Origin: Thermoanaerobaculia bacterium
GTDB lineage: Bacteria; Acidobacteriota; Thermoanaerobaculia; Multivoradales; JAIOJS01
Length of the DNA stretch: 37,241 nt
Assembly (NCBI GenBank): GCA_030429235.1
Contig: JAUIDB010000035.1
Span: 1-37,241, forward strand
Direction: 5' to 3'
Position numbers and translations under genes: made by a program. The first letter of the stretch is position 1; each line of letters begins with the position of its first letter. Shown here piece by piece: positions 13,938 to 21,955 of the stretch. Under the pieces are notes generated by a model. The model did not search any database and was not told the DNA's origin. It was given only the letters and a program-made list of their open reading frames with translations.

Positions 13938-14920
13938 GCTCCGTCTCCCGCCGCCAGGAGGCGAGCCGCGTCGACGGCTCCGTACGTCAGAATGAGGTCA
14001 GCACCGGCGCGGCGAATGGAGAGCAACGACTCCATGAGGACCCGTTCGTAGTCGATCCAGCCGTTGGCTGCTGCCGCCCGCAACATGGCCCACTCGCCGC
14101 TCACGTGGTAGGCCACCAGGGGATGGTCGTAGCGTTGGCGCAGGTCGGCGAGCACGTCGAGATAGGGCAAGGCCGGCTTGACCATGAGGAGGTCGGCGCC
14201 CTCGAGCACGTCCAGTTCGACCTCACGCCGTGCTTCCCGTCGATTGGCCGGGTCCATCTGGTAGCTCCGACGGTCGCCGAAACTTGGCGACGAGTCGGCC
14301 GCATCGCGGAAGGGACCGTAGAAGGCGGAAGCGAACTTCGCCGCGTACGAGAGAATCGGGATCTCCTCGTATCCCGCCTCGTCGAGGGCGTCGCGGATCG
14401 CTCCGACCCGTCCGTCCATCATGTCGGACGGGGCGATGATGTCGGCCCCAGCCGCCGCCAGGGAAACTGCCTGCAGCGCGAGGTTGGCGACCGTAGTGTC
14501 GTTGTCGACCGTGTCCCCGTCCAACACTCCACAGTGGCCGTGGTCGGTGTACTCGCAGAAGCAGACATCAGCGATCGTCACCAGGGTCGGAATCTCCTGC
14601 GACAGGGCGCGCAGGGCCTGCTGGACGATGCCGTGATCGGACCAGGAATTGCTCCCGATAGCGTCCTTGGTCTCTGGGATGCCGAAGAGCATCACGGCGG
14701 GTACTCCGAGTGCGTGGGCCTCGGCGGCGCTAACTAGGAGCCGGTCCACCGACTGGCGGGCCACGCCGGGCATCGAAACCACGGGCTGGAATACTTCCTC
14801 TCCGGGACAAACGAAGAGGGGAAGGATCAAGTCGGCGGGGGTGAGGTGCGTTTCGCGGACCATCCGGCGCAACGTCGGGGTCCGTCGGAGTCGGCGGAGT
14901 CGGGTCGAGGGGAAGTGCAT
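13934..14920 (-). CDS. hemB: Porphobilinogen synthase HemB
   Basis: A 328-residue 5-aminolevulinate dehydratase that condenses two 5-aminolevulinate molecules into porphobilinogen. It has the three-cysteine zinc site (Cys120, Cys122, Cys130 in [11 protein letters not shown]), so it is the zinc-dependent rather than the Asp-rich magnesium type. Schiff-base lysines are Lys195 ([15 protein letters not shown]) and Lys248 ([12 protein letters not shown]). The ATG at 14920 is preceded by a 15-nt gap from the second ArsA-type ATPase and the stop overlaps hemL. Full length for the family. Confidence 0.97.
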   Translation of the reverse strand: MHFPSTRLRRLRRTPTLRRMVRETHLTPADLILPLFVCPGEEVFQPVVSMPGVARQSVDRLLVSAAEAHALGVPAVMLFGIPETKDAIGSNSWSDHGIVQQALRALSQEIPTLVTIADVCFCEYTDHGHCGVLDGDTVDNDTTVANLALQAVSLAAAGADIIAPSDMMDGRVGAIRDALDEAGYEEIPILSYAAKFASAFYGPFRDAADSSPSFGDRRSYQMDPANRREARREVELDVLEGADLLMVKPALPYLDVLADLRQRYDHPLVAYHVSGEWAMLRAAAANGWIDYERVLMESLLSIRRAGADLILTYGAVDAARLLAAGDGA

Positions 14921-14935
14921 GGCGCGGCTGTTGTA

Positions 14936-15973
14936 TCACAAACGTCGACTGATCTCCGCGAGGCCGGTCAGGTCTGCCGGCTCGACCTCCAGCTGGGGCA
15001 ACACCACGGTCTGGGTCGCGCCGAGGAGGCTCCGCAACGCCGCGACTCCGCGCTGGTCTCTGGCACCCTGCCAGGCCAGGATCGAAGCTCCGTCGTCGGA
15101 GTTCCAGGGTGGCTGCCCGGGGTATTCGGGATGGACCCGGTTGATGACGACCGGGCCGAGGGGATAGCCCCCTTCGGCGAGCCGACGGGCGAAGAACAGG
15201 GCGTCGGGTATCCGAGCTTCGTCCGGACCGGTCACCAGAACGAACTGCGTGGCCTTGGATCGTAGGAGCTTCTGCACTTGCAGGGCTCGCTGCCGAAAGC
15301 CGTCGAAGAGGGGCTGGAAGGCTCGGAAGAAGTCCGCCATGTCGCGCAGGAGGTCGATCCCGACGAGTCGGTCGAGCCAAGCCTCGAGGCCGCGTCCCAG
15401 GCCCGGAATGCGACTCGCCCGCAGACGGCCGCGGTCGTCGAACCAGGGTTTCATCGCGACCCGCAACGCCCCGGAGTCGAGGAAGTCGACGATGCGCTGC
15501 GGTGCCTCGAGGAAATCCAATGCCTGGCTGGTGGGAGGGGTGTCGAGCACGATCCGCTGGTACTGCCCCTCTTCGTAGACCTCGAAGAGGCGCTCCACGG
15601 CCATGTACTCGAGGATGCCGGCCAGGCCGCCGGCCAGGTGGTGGTAGTAACGGTTGCCGAGGATGCAGTCGCGCGTAGCGGAGTCCTGCGAGTAGGTCTT
15701 GACCAGGCGGTCGAAGGTGGTGCGGGCGTCCAGCAGACTGGCCCAGAGCGGCGCCCCGGGGCCGGAGCGAGCCACGGCGACGGGCTGGTCGAGGGCGGCG
15801 GCGCCGACGCCCAGCGTGTCCTTCAGGCGTAGGGACGGATCGAAGGTCATGACCAGGGTCTCGTGGCCTGCTTCGGCCAGTCGCAGCCCCGCACCGGCGG
15901 CGACGGTTGTCTTCCCCACGCCGCCGGAACCGACCACCAGGAGCAGGCTCGGCGCTTCGTCGATCCAGGTCAT
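14936..15973 (-). CDS. ArsA/Get3-like P-loop ATPase, second of pair
   Basis: A 345-residue SIMIBI-class ATPase. Walker A is GSGGVGKT (15-22) with the catalytic Lys21, but the deviant signature Lys expected two residues after the first Gly is Ser16. DTPPTSQALDF (switch II region) and VINRVHPE-type segments complete the ArsA-like core. The ATG at 15973 overlaps the stop of the first ATPase by 4 nt (ATGA), so the pair is made in step. Tandem ArsA-like ATPases with one lysine-less copy are also known in actinobacteria. ArsA with ArsB exports arsenite, but no ars genes are here, so a role in targeting or assembly is more likely. Confidence 0.85.
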   Translation of the reverse strand: MTWIDEAPSLLLVVGSGGVGKTTVAAGAGLRLAEAGHETLVMTFDPSLRLKDTLGVGAAALDQPVAVARSGPGAPLWASLLDARTTFDRLVKTYSQDSATRDCILGNRYYHHLAGGLAGILEYMAVERLFEVYEEGQYQRIVLDTPPTSQALDFLEAPQRIVDFLDSGALRVAMKPWFDDRGRLRASRIPGLGRGLEAWLDRLVGIDLLRDMADFFRAFQPLFDGFRQRALQVQKLLRSKATQFVLVTGPDEARIPDALFFARRLAEGGYPLGPVVINRVHPEYPGQPPWNSDDGASILAWQGARDQRGVAALRSLLGATQTVVLPQLEVEPADLTGLAEISRRL

Positions 15974-16848
15974 AGTGCCCGCGCCAGTTCGGCCGCCAGG
16001 CGCGGTCCGTCGTCGATCGGCAGGAGAGGAAGCTGCAGTACGGGAGCAGGGGCGGCGGCGAGCCGCTCGAGGGCCTGGAGATTGGCCGCCCGCCGTTGTG
16101 ACCAGATCCGGGCGGTGGGGGACGAGGAGGATGCGTCGCTCGTCAGCGCAGGGTAGAGGCCGTTGGCCACGATGAGTTCCGCCCGTCGACCGTGCTCGGC
16201 TTCCAGGGACCGGCAGAGCTCGAGGGTCTCCTGCACAGCCAGGTCCTGGGCGTGGGTGACAGCGACCACGCCGCAACGTTCCGGATTGCCGATGAAGGTG
16301 GCGAGCTCGCCCGCAAGGCGTCCGAACGGTCCCTGTTCGATCACCTCGCTCACCAGTCGGGGAGCCGCGAGCAGGGCAAGACCATGACCGGTGGCCGGGG
16401 CGTCGAGCACGACGACCTGGAACGGCGTCGTGCGCGCGTGGGGAGGCTCGAGTTGCTCCAGAGCCGCGCCGAGGATCACCAGCTCCTCCAGGCCAGGGCA
16501 GCCGGCCACGAAGTGTTCGTAGATGGGGCTCGCCTGCACCTTGCGCACGATTGGCCCGATCCGAATCCGCTCCCGAACCAACCGATCGATGACACGACGG
16601 GGCTGGAGATTCTGAAAGTAGAGCCCCTCGCCGCACTCCAGGACCTCGCCGCCGGACGGAGGCAGTCCGAGCAAGCGGTGGGCACTCTCGCGGGGGTCCA
16701 TCTCCAGAAGGAGGACCCGCGCGCCGTCCTCGGCCAGTCGCCGCGCGAGGGCCGTGCTGACCGTGGTCTTGCCGACGCCGCCCTTGCCGGTGACGAGAAT
16801 CAAGCCGAGCCGACGAAGGCTCCTGAGATGGGAGGATCGTGGCGCCAT
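15970..16848 (-). CDS. ArsA/Get3-like P-loop ATPase, first of pair
   Basis: A 292-residue ATPase with a canonical deviant Walker A GKGGVGKTT (21-29), including signature Lys22 and Lys27. Following segments are LLEMDPRESAHRLLG (switch I-like, with the DP motif) and LDAPATGHGLALLAAP (switch II). It lacks the duplicated halves of E. coli ArsA and is the size of Get3-like or MinD-related single-domain forms. The ATG at 16848 is chosen because homology starts soon after; upstream codons run into the intergenic region. It heads the set ATPase-ATPase-hemB-hemL and diverges from the phaR-like gene. A TATCAT box lies 7 nt before the ATG, without a Shine-Dalgarno. Confidence 0.88.
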   Translation of the reverse strand: MAPRSSHLRSLRRLGLILVTGKGGVGKTTVSTALARRLAEDGARVLLLEMDPRESAHRLLGLPPSGGEVLECGEGLYFQNLQPRRVIDRLVRERIRIGPIVRKVQASPIYEHFVAGCPGLEELVILGAALEQLEPPHARTTPFQVVVLDAPATGHGLALLAAPRLVSEVIEQGPFGRLAGELATFIGNPERCGVVAVTHAQDLAVQETLELCRSLEAEHGRRAELIVANGLYPALTSDASSSSPTARIWSQRRAANLQALERLAAAPAPVLQLPLLPIDDGPRLAAELARAL

Positions 16849-16855
16849 AGTGGTG

Positions 16856-16861
16856 ATGATA
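16856..16861 (-). promoter_or_regulatory. Leaderless-type -10 box before first ATPase
   Basis: TATCAT (minus strand, five of six -10 matches) ends 7 nt before the ATG at 16848. No Shine-Dalgarno lies between them and the -35 position is poorly matched. Confidence 0.35.
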
Positions 16862-16898
16862 GTCGGCGCGAGGGGAATAGAATCATGCCGCGGTGCGG

Positions 16899-16906
16899 TA
16901 TATACT
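16899..16906 (+). promoter_or_regulatory. Possible -10 region of phaR-like gene
   Basis: TATATACT in the 151-nt divergent region; read on the plus strand it contains TATACT (16901-16906), which would give a leader of about 85 nt to the phaR-like gene. The -35 is unconvincing. Its near-palindromic TATATA core could also serve the minus strand. Confidence 0.3.
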
Positions 16907-16999
16907 CGGGTTCGCTGCCGCAGCATGGCATGCGCTCTACCTTTGGTCGCCCTGCCGCAGTCTCGTAGGGCGCCAGCTGCCGAACTCCGAGGAGACCCG

Positions 17000-17452
17000 A
17001 TGGTACGACTGATCAAGCGCTACGAGAGTAGGAAACTGTACGACACTGAGGAGAGTCGGTACGTCTCGCTCGAGGACATCGCGGGTTGGGTTCGGGCTGG
17101 TCAGGAGGTCCGGGTCATCGACAACGCCAGCTCCGAGGATGTGACCCAGCAGACCCTGGCCCAGATCATCCTCGAAGAGGGCCGCAAGGGCACATCCTTC
17201 CTTCCCAGCGAGCTTCTGCACGAACTCGTGCGTATGGGGGAGCGCGCCGTGCACAATGGGGTCGAGCACTTCCAGCACGGCGTCGACCGGGTTCTCAAGG
17301 CCTCGGTGGATCGACTCAGCCCCGTACGGCAAGCCCGCGAGGAGATGGCGCTTCTACGCCAGCGACTCGAAGACCTCGAAGGATCTCTCGTCGCCCTCGA
17401 GAACCAGTCGGGTACGGAGGGCAAAGGTTCTCCGTCTTCCAAGAAGGGTTGA
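17000..17452 (+). CDS. phaR: PhaR-type polyhydroxyalkanoate regulator
   Basis: A 150-residue protein whose N-terminal 60 residues match the PHB/PHA accumulation regulator DNA-binding domain (RLIKRYESRKLYDTEESRYVSLEDIA, then VIDNASSEDVTQQTLAQIILEE). In characterised systems PhaR binds both PHA granules and promoters of phasin genes, repressing phasin synthesis until polymer is present. Residues about 75-135 are a helical, coiled-coil-like region ending in a Lys/Ser-rich tail. GGAG lies 5 nt before the ATG. The next gene, 61 nt downstream, is a phasin, which is the expected target. No PHA synthase is in the window, so the polymer link is by family knowledge. Confidence 0.88.
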   Translation: MVRLIKRYESRKLYDTEESRYVSLEDIAGWVRAGQEVRVIDNASSEDVTQQTLAQIILEEGRKGTSFLPSELLHELVRMGERAVHNGVEHFQHGVDRVLKASVDRLSPVRQAREEMALLRQRLEDLEGSLVALENQSGTEGKGSPSSKKG

Positions 17453-17513
17453 TCGACAGGGTACGACAGGAAGAGGACGAAAGACCGAGCCAGAACGAAA
17501 CAAGGGGGACGGT

Positions 17514-18206
17514 ATGGGGAAGAAGAAGCGGAAAATCGAGAAGGAACTCAAGGACTCCGCGAATCGAATCTGGTTAGCGGGTCTCGGTGCCCTGAAGGTA
17601 GCGGAAGCCGAGGGTTCGAAACTCTTCCAGACCCTCGTGGCCCAGGGCGAGGACCTGGAGGTCAAGGGGAAGAAGCGCCTCGAGGACCTCAAGAAGACGG
17701 CCGAAAAGGCGAGTGAACGAGCTCGCGAGACGGCCGACCAGGAATGGACTCGATTCGAAAAGGGGCTGGACGAGCGGATCAACCGTCTGGTCGAGACCCT
17801 CGGAGTGCCGACCCGGGACGAGATTCGCGATCTGTCGCAGCGGGTGGAAGACCTGACTGAAGCAATCGAGTCCCTTCGAAAGCAGGAGACGGCTACCCCA
17901 GAAGCGGCACCGAAGACCCGGACGACCCGCGCCCGCAAGGCGCCGGCTCGCAAGACCGCAAGCCCAAAACGAGGCACGGCGGCCAAGAAGACCACCGCCG
18001 CGAAGAAGAGCACTGCCGCCAAAAAGACCACCGCCGCCAGCAAGAGCCCGGCGGCCAAGAAGCCCACCCGAGCGACCAGCAAGCCCAAGAGTGCTTCGAA
18101 GTCCACGGCCACCACTCGGCGTCGCGCGGCGTCAAAGTCATCGACGGGTGGCCAGGCCACCACCAAGAGTCCGACGACGAAGACCCCTGAATCCGCCGAC
18201 AGCTGA
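17514..18206 (+). CDS. PhaF/PhaI-type phasin with histone H1-like tail
   Basis: A 230-residue phasin. Residues about 10-125 contain the family block NRIWLAGLGALKVAEAEGSKLFQTLVAQGEDLE followed by a long amphipathic helix and coiled coil ending RVEDLTEAIESLRKQ. Residues about 130-230 are a low-complexity tail of Ala/Lys/Thr/Pro repeats (AAKKTTAAKK, KPTRATSKPK), as in Pseudomonas PhaF, where the domain binds DNA and helps distribute polyester granules at division. AGGGGG lies 6 nt before the ATG at 17514; longer in-frame starts would run through the phaR gene. It coats storage granules in the cytoplasm, inferred from family. Confidence 0.85.
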   Translation: MGKKKRKIEKELKDSANRIWLAGLGALKVAEAEGSKLFQTLVAQGEDLEVKGKKRLEDLKKTAEKASERARETADQEWTRFEKGLDERINRLVETLGVPTRDEIRDLSQRVEDLTEAIESLRKQETATPEAAPKTRTTRARKAPARKTASPKRGTAAKKTTAAKKSTAAKKTTAASKSPAAKKPTRATSKPKSASKSTATTRRRAASKSSTGGQATTKSPTTKTPESADS

Positions 18207-18211
18207 ACCGA

Positions 18212-19414
18212 ATGGCGCGACGCAAGATAGCGCTCGCTCTGGCGGGGGGCGGCCCGGAAGGTGCGATCTACGAGATCGGTGCTCTGCGGGCTCTGGCCGA
18301 GTCGATCGAGGGCCTCGACCTCAATCAGATGGACACCTACGTCGGTGTCAGTGCGGGGGCGTTCATCGGGGCCAACCTGGCCAATCGGATGACGACGGCG
18401 CAGATGGTGCGAGCGATCGTCAAGGCCGAACCTGGAGAGCATCCGTTTACGCCCGAGACCTTCTTTCAGCCGGCGGCCAAGGAGTTCCTGGGCCGACTGG
18501 GGCGGCTACCTCGACTCATCCAGCAGGCGATCGCCAAGGCGCGCCATCGGGGCAACGACCCGATCCTGGCCGACGTCCTGATGCGTCTGGGGCGGGCGCT
18601 GCCGGTGGGAGTGGCGCAGAACCATCCGATTCGGGACTATCTGGCCAAGATCTACTCGATCAAGGACCGGACCGATGACTTCCGCCAGTTGGATCGCCGC
18701 CTGTACGTCGTCGCGACCGAGCTCGAGACCGGCCGCGCCGTTCGTTTCGGGGAGCCAGGATGGGATCACGTCCCGATCTCCGAAGCGGTGCAGGCGAGTA
18801 GCGCACTGCCAGGGCTGTACCGACCGGTGGAGATCGAGGGGCGCAACTTCGTCGACGGGGTCTTGCTGAAGACGCTCCACGCCTCGGTGGCGTTGGAACA
18901 GGGGGCCCAGCTGGTCCTCTGCGTGAATCCGATCGTGCCCGTCGATCTGCACTCCGGCAACGGTCGAGTTCCTCAGGGTTACCTGGTCAATCGTGGCCTG
19001 CCGACGGTCCTGTCGCAGACCTTTCGCACCCTGATTCACTCCCGGCTTCATGTCGGCCTTGCTTCCTACGGCGAGAAGTACCCCGACGCCGACGTCGTGC
19101 TCTTCGAGCCTCGTCCCGACGACTACCGCATGTTCTTCACCAACATCTTCACCTTCTCGTCGCGGCGCGCGGTCTGCGAGCATGCCTACAACGTGACCCG
19201 GCGTCAGTTGCGGCGGCGAGCGGATGCCCTGGATCCCGTCCTGGCACGGCACGGCATGCGGCTTCGTCGGGAGGTCCTAGAGGAGCCCAGGAGCCTGTGG
19301 CAGGGTGTGGGCGTCTCGATCGAGGAGGGAGAGATCGCGCGACAGCCTACTCTCGATCGCTTGGATCGGTCGCTTGATCGCCTCGAGGCAGCGCTCGAGC
19401 GCGTCGGCGGCTAG
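18212..19414 (+). CDS. Patatin-like phospholipase
   Basis: A 400-residue alpha/beta hydrolase of the patatin type with a Ser-Asp dyad. The oxyanion loop is GGGPEG (12-17), the nucleophile Ser47 sits in GVSAG (45-49) and Asp215 in VDGVLL. The start is 5 nt after the phasin stop, so it belongs to the phaR-phasin unit. The C-terminal 80 residues are Arg-rich and end in a helix (LDRLDRSLDRLEAALERV). There is no signal peptide, so it acts inside the cell. It may hydrolyse phospholipid, or polyester or lipid on granules; the last is suggested only by its neighbours. Confidence 0.9.
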   Translation: MARRKIALALAGGGPEGAIYEIGALRALAESIEGLDLNQMDTYVGVSAGAFIGANLANRMTTAQMVRAIVKAEPGEHPFTPETFFQPAAKEFLGRLGRLPRLIQQAIAKARHRGNDPILADVLMRLGRALPVGVAQNHPIRDYLAKIYSIKDRTDDFRQLDRRLYVVATELETGRAVRFGEPGWDHVPISEAVQASSALPGLYRPVEIEGRNFVDGVLLKTLHASVALEQGAQLVLCVNPIVPVDLHSGNGRVPQGYLVNRGLPTVLSQTFRTLIHSRLHVGLASYGEKYPDADVVLFEPRPDDYRMFFTNIFTFSSRRAVCEHAYNVTRRQLRRRADALDPVLARHGMRLRREVLEEPRSLWQGVGVSIEEGEIARQPTLDRLDRSLDRLEAALERVGG

Positions 19415-19506
19415 GCCGGCCGTCGCTGCGTGGCCCGAGCATCGCCGCCGGGCGGTGGAGTACGATGTAGGCTCGACTTCGACCTCAATTGACGGGAGCC
19501 AAACCA

Positions 19507-20208
19507 ATGTTCAAGAAGATCCTCGGCCTTTCCTCTCTGGTGCTTGTCACCCTGTCTGCCGCCGCGCTGGCCCAGCCGCGCATCGTGCTCTACGCGGATG
19601 GCGGCTTCCGGGGGGATCGACTCGAGTTCGACGCTGCGTCTCCCGACCTCAGTCTCTTCCGCTTCAACGACCGGGCCTCGTCCCTCGAGGTCCAGAACGG
19701 GAGCTGGGAGATCTGCAAGGACTCCCACTACCGTGGGTGCATCCTGCTCTTCGATGGTGGTCGAGGCGAGATGAGTGACCTGAGCCGTATCGGCTGGAAC
19801 GATCGAGTGTCGTCGCTCCGTCCGGTCGACGTGGGGGCGCCAGCGGCAGGACAGGGCGACAATCCGGGACTGCAACCGCAGAACTACCGCTTCAGCGGCC
19901 GGGGGGCGCTCGCACTGGAGGGGGAGGAGGACCACTGGTTCAACAAGGCCTCCCTGCAGCTGGCCGCCAACGGGACGTTCGAACTGACGGTCAGTACCAA
20001 CCGCAGTCAGCGCTTCACCGGGACCTATCGCTGGAGTGGGCGGGAGCGCATCGAGATCGAAGTCACCGATGGACCGGGCCGGGGTCGGGGGATCGTCTAC
20101 ATGGACGGCAACACTCCCCGATCGGTCGAGATCATCGGCACCTTCCGCCGTACTGGCGTCTACACCTTCAGCTTCATCAACCAGCACTACGCTCCCTGGA
20201 ACGACTAG
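19507..20208 (+). CDS. Secreted beta/gamma-crystallin domain protein
   Basis: A 233-residue exported protein. The signal peptide is about residues 1-22 (FKKILGLSSLVLVTLSAAALA). Residues about 25-108 form one beta/gamma-crystallin domain of two Greek-key motifs, each with the calcium-clamp signature N/D-N/D-x-x-S-S: NDRASS and NDRVSS, both intact, so calcium binding is expected. The remaining 110 residues are a separate beta-rich domain with a tandem hydrophobic pattern (ALALEGEEDHWFNKASLQL, GTFELTVSTN, GTYRWSGRERIEIEVTDG) that I do not recognise. GGGAG lies 8 nt before the ATG at 19507. It stands alone, converging on the ubiB-type gene. Confidence 0.88.
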   Translation: MFKKILGLSSLVLVTLSAAALAQPRIVLYADGGFRGDRLEFDAASPDLSLFRFNDRASSLEVQNGSWEICKDSHYRGCILLFDGGRGEMSDLSRIGWNDRVSSLRPVDVGAPAAGQGDNPGLQPQNYRFSGRGALALEGEEDHWFNKASLQLAANGTFELTVSTNRSQRFTGTYRWSGRERIEIEVTDGPGRGRGIVYMDGNTPRSVEIIGTFRRTGVYTFSFINQHYAPWND

Positions 20209-20221
20209 CCGGCTAGCTCGG

Positions 20222-21931
20222 TCAGCTCCCGCGACGAAACGCGAAGAGGAACCCGAGCACGAAGAGAGCGGTCGACAGCGGCCAGGGAGAACCGAGGCCG
20301 GCCAGGATCGCGCCGGAGATCAGGCAGAAACCACCCAGGAGGGTACCCCGGACCCCAACAAATGGGTTCTCGGGGTGGCTGCGGGTGGCCTTGTCGAGGG
20401 CCTTGAGGCTCTGGGTGATCAGCATCGGCGCCTTCACCAGCGCGTCGACGAGTTCGGGAGCGCCGCGCAATCCCTCGCGCGCCAGCCGCATGGGGCTGAA
20501 CTGATGGATGAAGATGCGGTTGATGTGGCGTTGGGAGACCTCGGCGACGTCGAAACCAGGCAACAGCACCTGCCCGACCCCTTCGAAGGTGACGATGGCC
20601 TTCACCATCAGGACCATCTCGACCGGAAAGTACATGCGGTAGATGGCCCCGTAGCCCACCGATTCCATGATCAACTGACCGATCGAGAACTCGTCGAAGT
20701 TGGCGGTCCGGTGCCAACGTCGGCAGGTCTCCTCGACGTGCCGGATGAAACCCTTGACGTCGCTCTTGCCGTCGAAGTCCGCCAGGGCGGCGAGGTAGCG
20801 AGCGGCGTTCTCGGCGTCGCCGGTGACCAGGCAGTAGTAGTAGTAGAGAAGGTTGCGCTTGAGCTCCTCGTCGAAGCGCCCAACCATCCCGAGGTCGATG
20901 AATCCGGCGCGGGGGCCATCGAGAATCATCAGATTCCCGGGATGGAGATCGGCGTGGAAGAAGCCGTCTCGGTAGAGCATGCGGATGATCGCCGAGGCAC
21001 CCAGATCGATGATCTTCTCCTTGTCTTCCAGCGGCATGCTCATCGCTCGCTCGGAGTTGGGCTTGAAACCGTCGAAGAACTCCATGCAGAGGACGTTTTG
21101 GGTGGTGTAGTCGCGGTAGATCTTGGGGAAGACGATGTCGGACTCGTCCTTGAAGTTGGCCGCGAAGGTCTCGGCGTTGTCGGCCTCGATGCGAAGGTCG
21201 ACTTCGCGCAGCGTGTAGTGACAGAACTCGTCGATCACCCGTTTGGGTTGTAGCCGGGCCAGGAAGAGCTGCAGGATGAACCCGAGCAGACGCAGTAGGA
21301 TGACGTCCTTGCGTAGGGTCTCTCGGATGCCGGGTTTGACCAGCTTGAGGATGACCTCCTCACCAGTTTGGAGCCGAGCTCGCTGCACCTGTCCGATCGA
21401 GGCCGATCCGATGGGGCCGTGCTCGATCCAGGCGAAGATCTCCTCGACGTCCCGTCCGAGGTCCTTCGAGACGAGTTCTCGAAAACGCTCGTAGGGCACG
21501 GCGGGAAGCCGGTCGAGGAGGTTCTTTAGCTCATCGGTGATCTCTGACGGCAGGATGTCCTCGCGCAGACTGAGAATCTGTCCCAACTTGATGTAGGTCG
21601 GACCGAGGGTCTCGAGCCGCCGTCGAAGCTGGGTAGGGAAGGACCGCCGAGCGAGGTCTCGATCGAGAAAGGGTCGACCGAGCAGATCGAGTAGTTGGAG
21701 CAGTCGAAAACGGATCCCCTGGCGTAGGGGGGTTGGACGGTGGCGCAGGTGGGCGTTGAGGCCCCCGAAGATCAACCCGATGAAGTGCCTCTGGGTCGTG
21801 ACGAAGCGGCGGAGAAGGGTTGGATTGCTGGTTTCGACGAGGCGTTCGAAACCTCCTTCGATCAACTCCACCCCGTCACGATCGTCCCGGGAACCGGAGG
21901 GTTCGAGGGAGGGGGTAGGGTTTGCGCTCAT
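20222..21931 (-). CDS. UbiB/ABC1-family atypical kinase
   Basis: A 569-residue member of the UbiB/Coq8 protein-kinase-like family linked to quinone biosynthesis and lipid homeostasis at membranes. Marks of the family are the KxGQ motif (KLGQ, 115-118), the Ala-rich loop in GSASIGQVQRA, Lys196, the catalytic loop HADLHPGN (326-333) and DLG (346-348). The C-terminus has two hydrophobic helices (GTLLGGFCLISGAILAG, LSTALFVLGFLFAF) for membrane anchoring. ATG 21931 is preferred over TTG 21943 because GGAGG (21937-21941) then lies 5 nt upstream. It is 24 nt downstream of HMG-CoA reductase, which supplies isoprenoid precursors, making a prenyl-lipid or quinone role plausible. Confidence 0.92.
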   Translation of the reverse strand: MSANPTPSLEPSGSRDDRDGVELIEGGFERLVETSNPTLLRRFVTTQRHFIGLIFGGLNAHLRHRPTPLRQGIRFRLLQLLDLLGRPFLDRDLARRSFPTQLRRRLETLGPTYIKLGQILSLREDILPSEITDELKNLLDRLPAVPYERFRELVSKDLGRDVEEIFAWIEHGPIGSASIGQVQRARLQTGEEVILKLVKPGIRETLRKDVILLRLLGFILQLFLARLQPKRVIDEFCHYTLREVDLRIEADNAETFAANFKDESDIVFPKIYRDYTTQNVLCMEFFDGFKPNSERAMSMPLEDKEKIIDLGASAIIRMLYRDGFFHADLHPGNLMILDGPRAGFIDLGMVGRFDEELKRNLLYYYYCLVTGDAENAARYLAALADFDGKSDVKGFIRHVEETCRRWHRTANFDEFSIGQLIMESVGYGAIYRMYFPVEMVLMVKAIVTFEGVGQVLLPGFDVAEVSQRHINRIFIHQFSPMRLAREGLRGAPELVDALVKAPMLITQSLKALDKATRSHPENPFVGVRGTLLGGFCLISGAILAGLGSPWPLSTALFVLGFLFAFRRGS

Positions 21932-21955
21932 ACCATCCTCCAAGCGAGGTGGCTA

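Noticed and set aside
12723-14051. 442-codon open frame on the plus strand opposite hemL
   Set aside because: Antisense to a full-length hemL with all catalytic residues; no recognisable domain.
14936-16848. Arsenite-resistance operon
   Set aside because: Only ArsA-like ATPases are present; no arsB, arsC, arsR or arsenite-binding cysteines are seen.
17900-18190. Tandem repeat array or CRISPR-like element
   Set aside because: The repetition is codon-level Ala/Lys/Thr low complexity in the phasin tail, without regular spacers.
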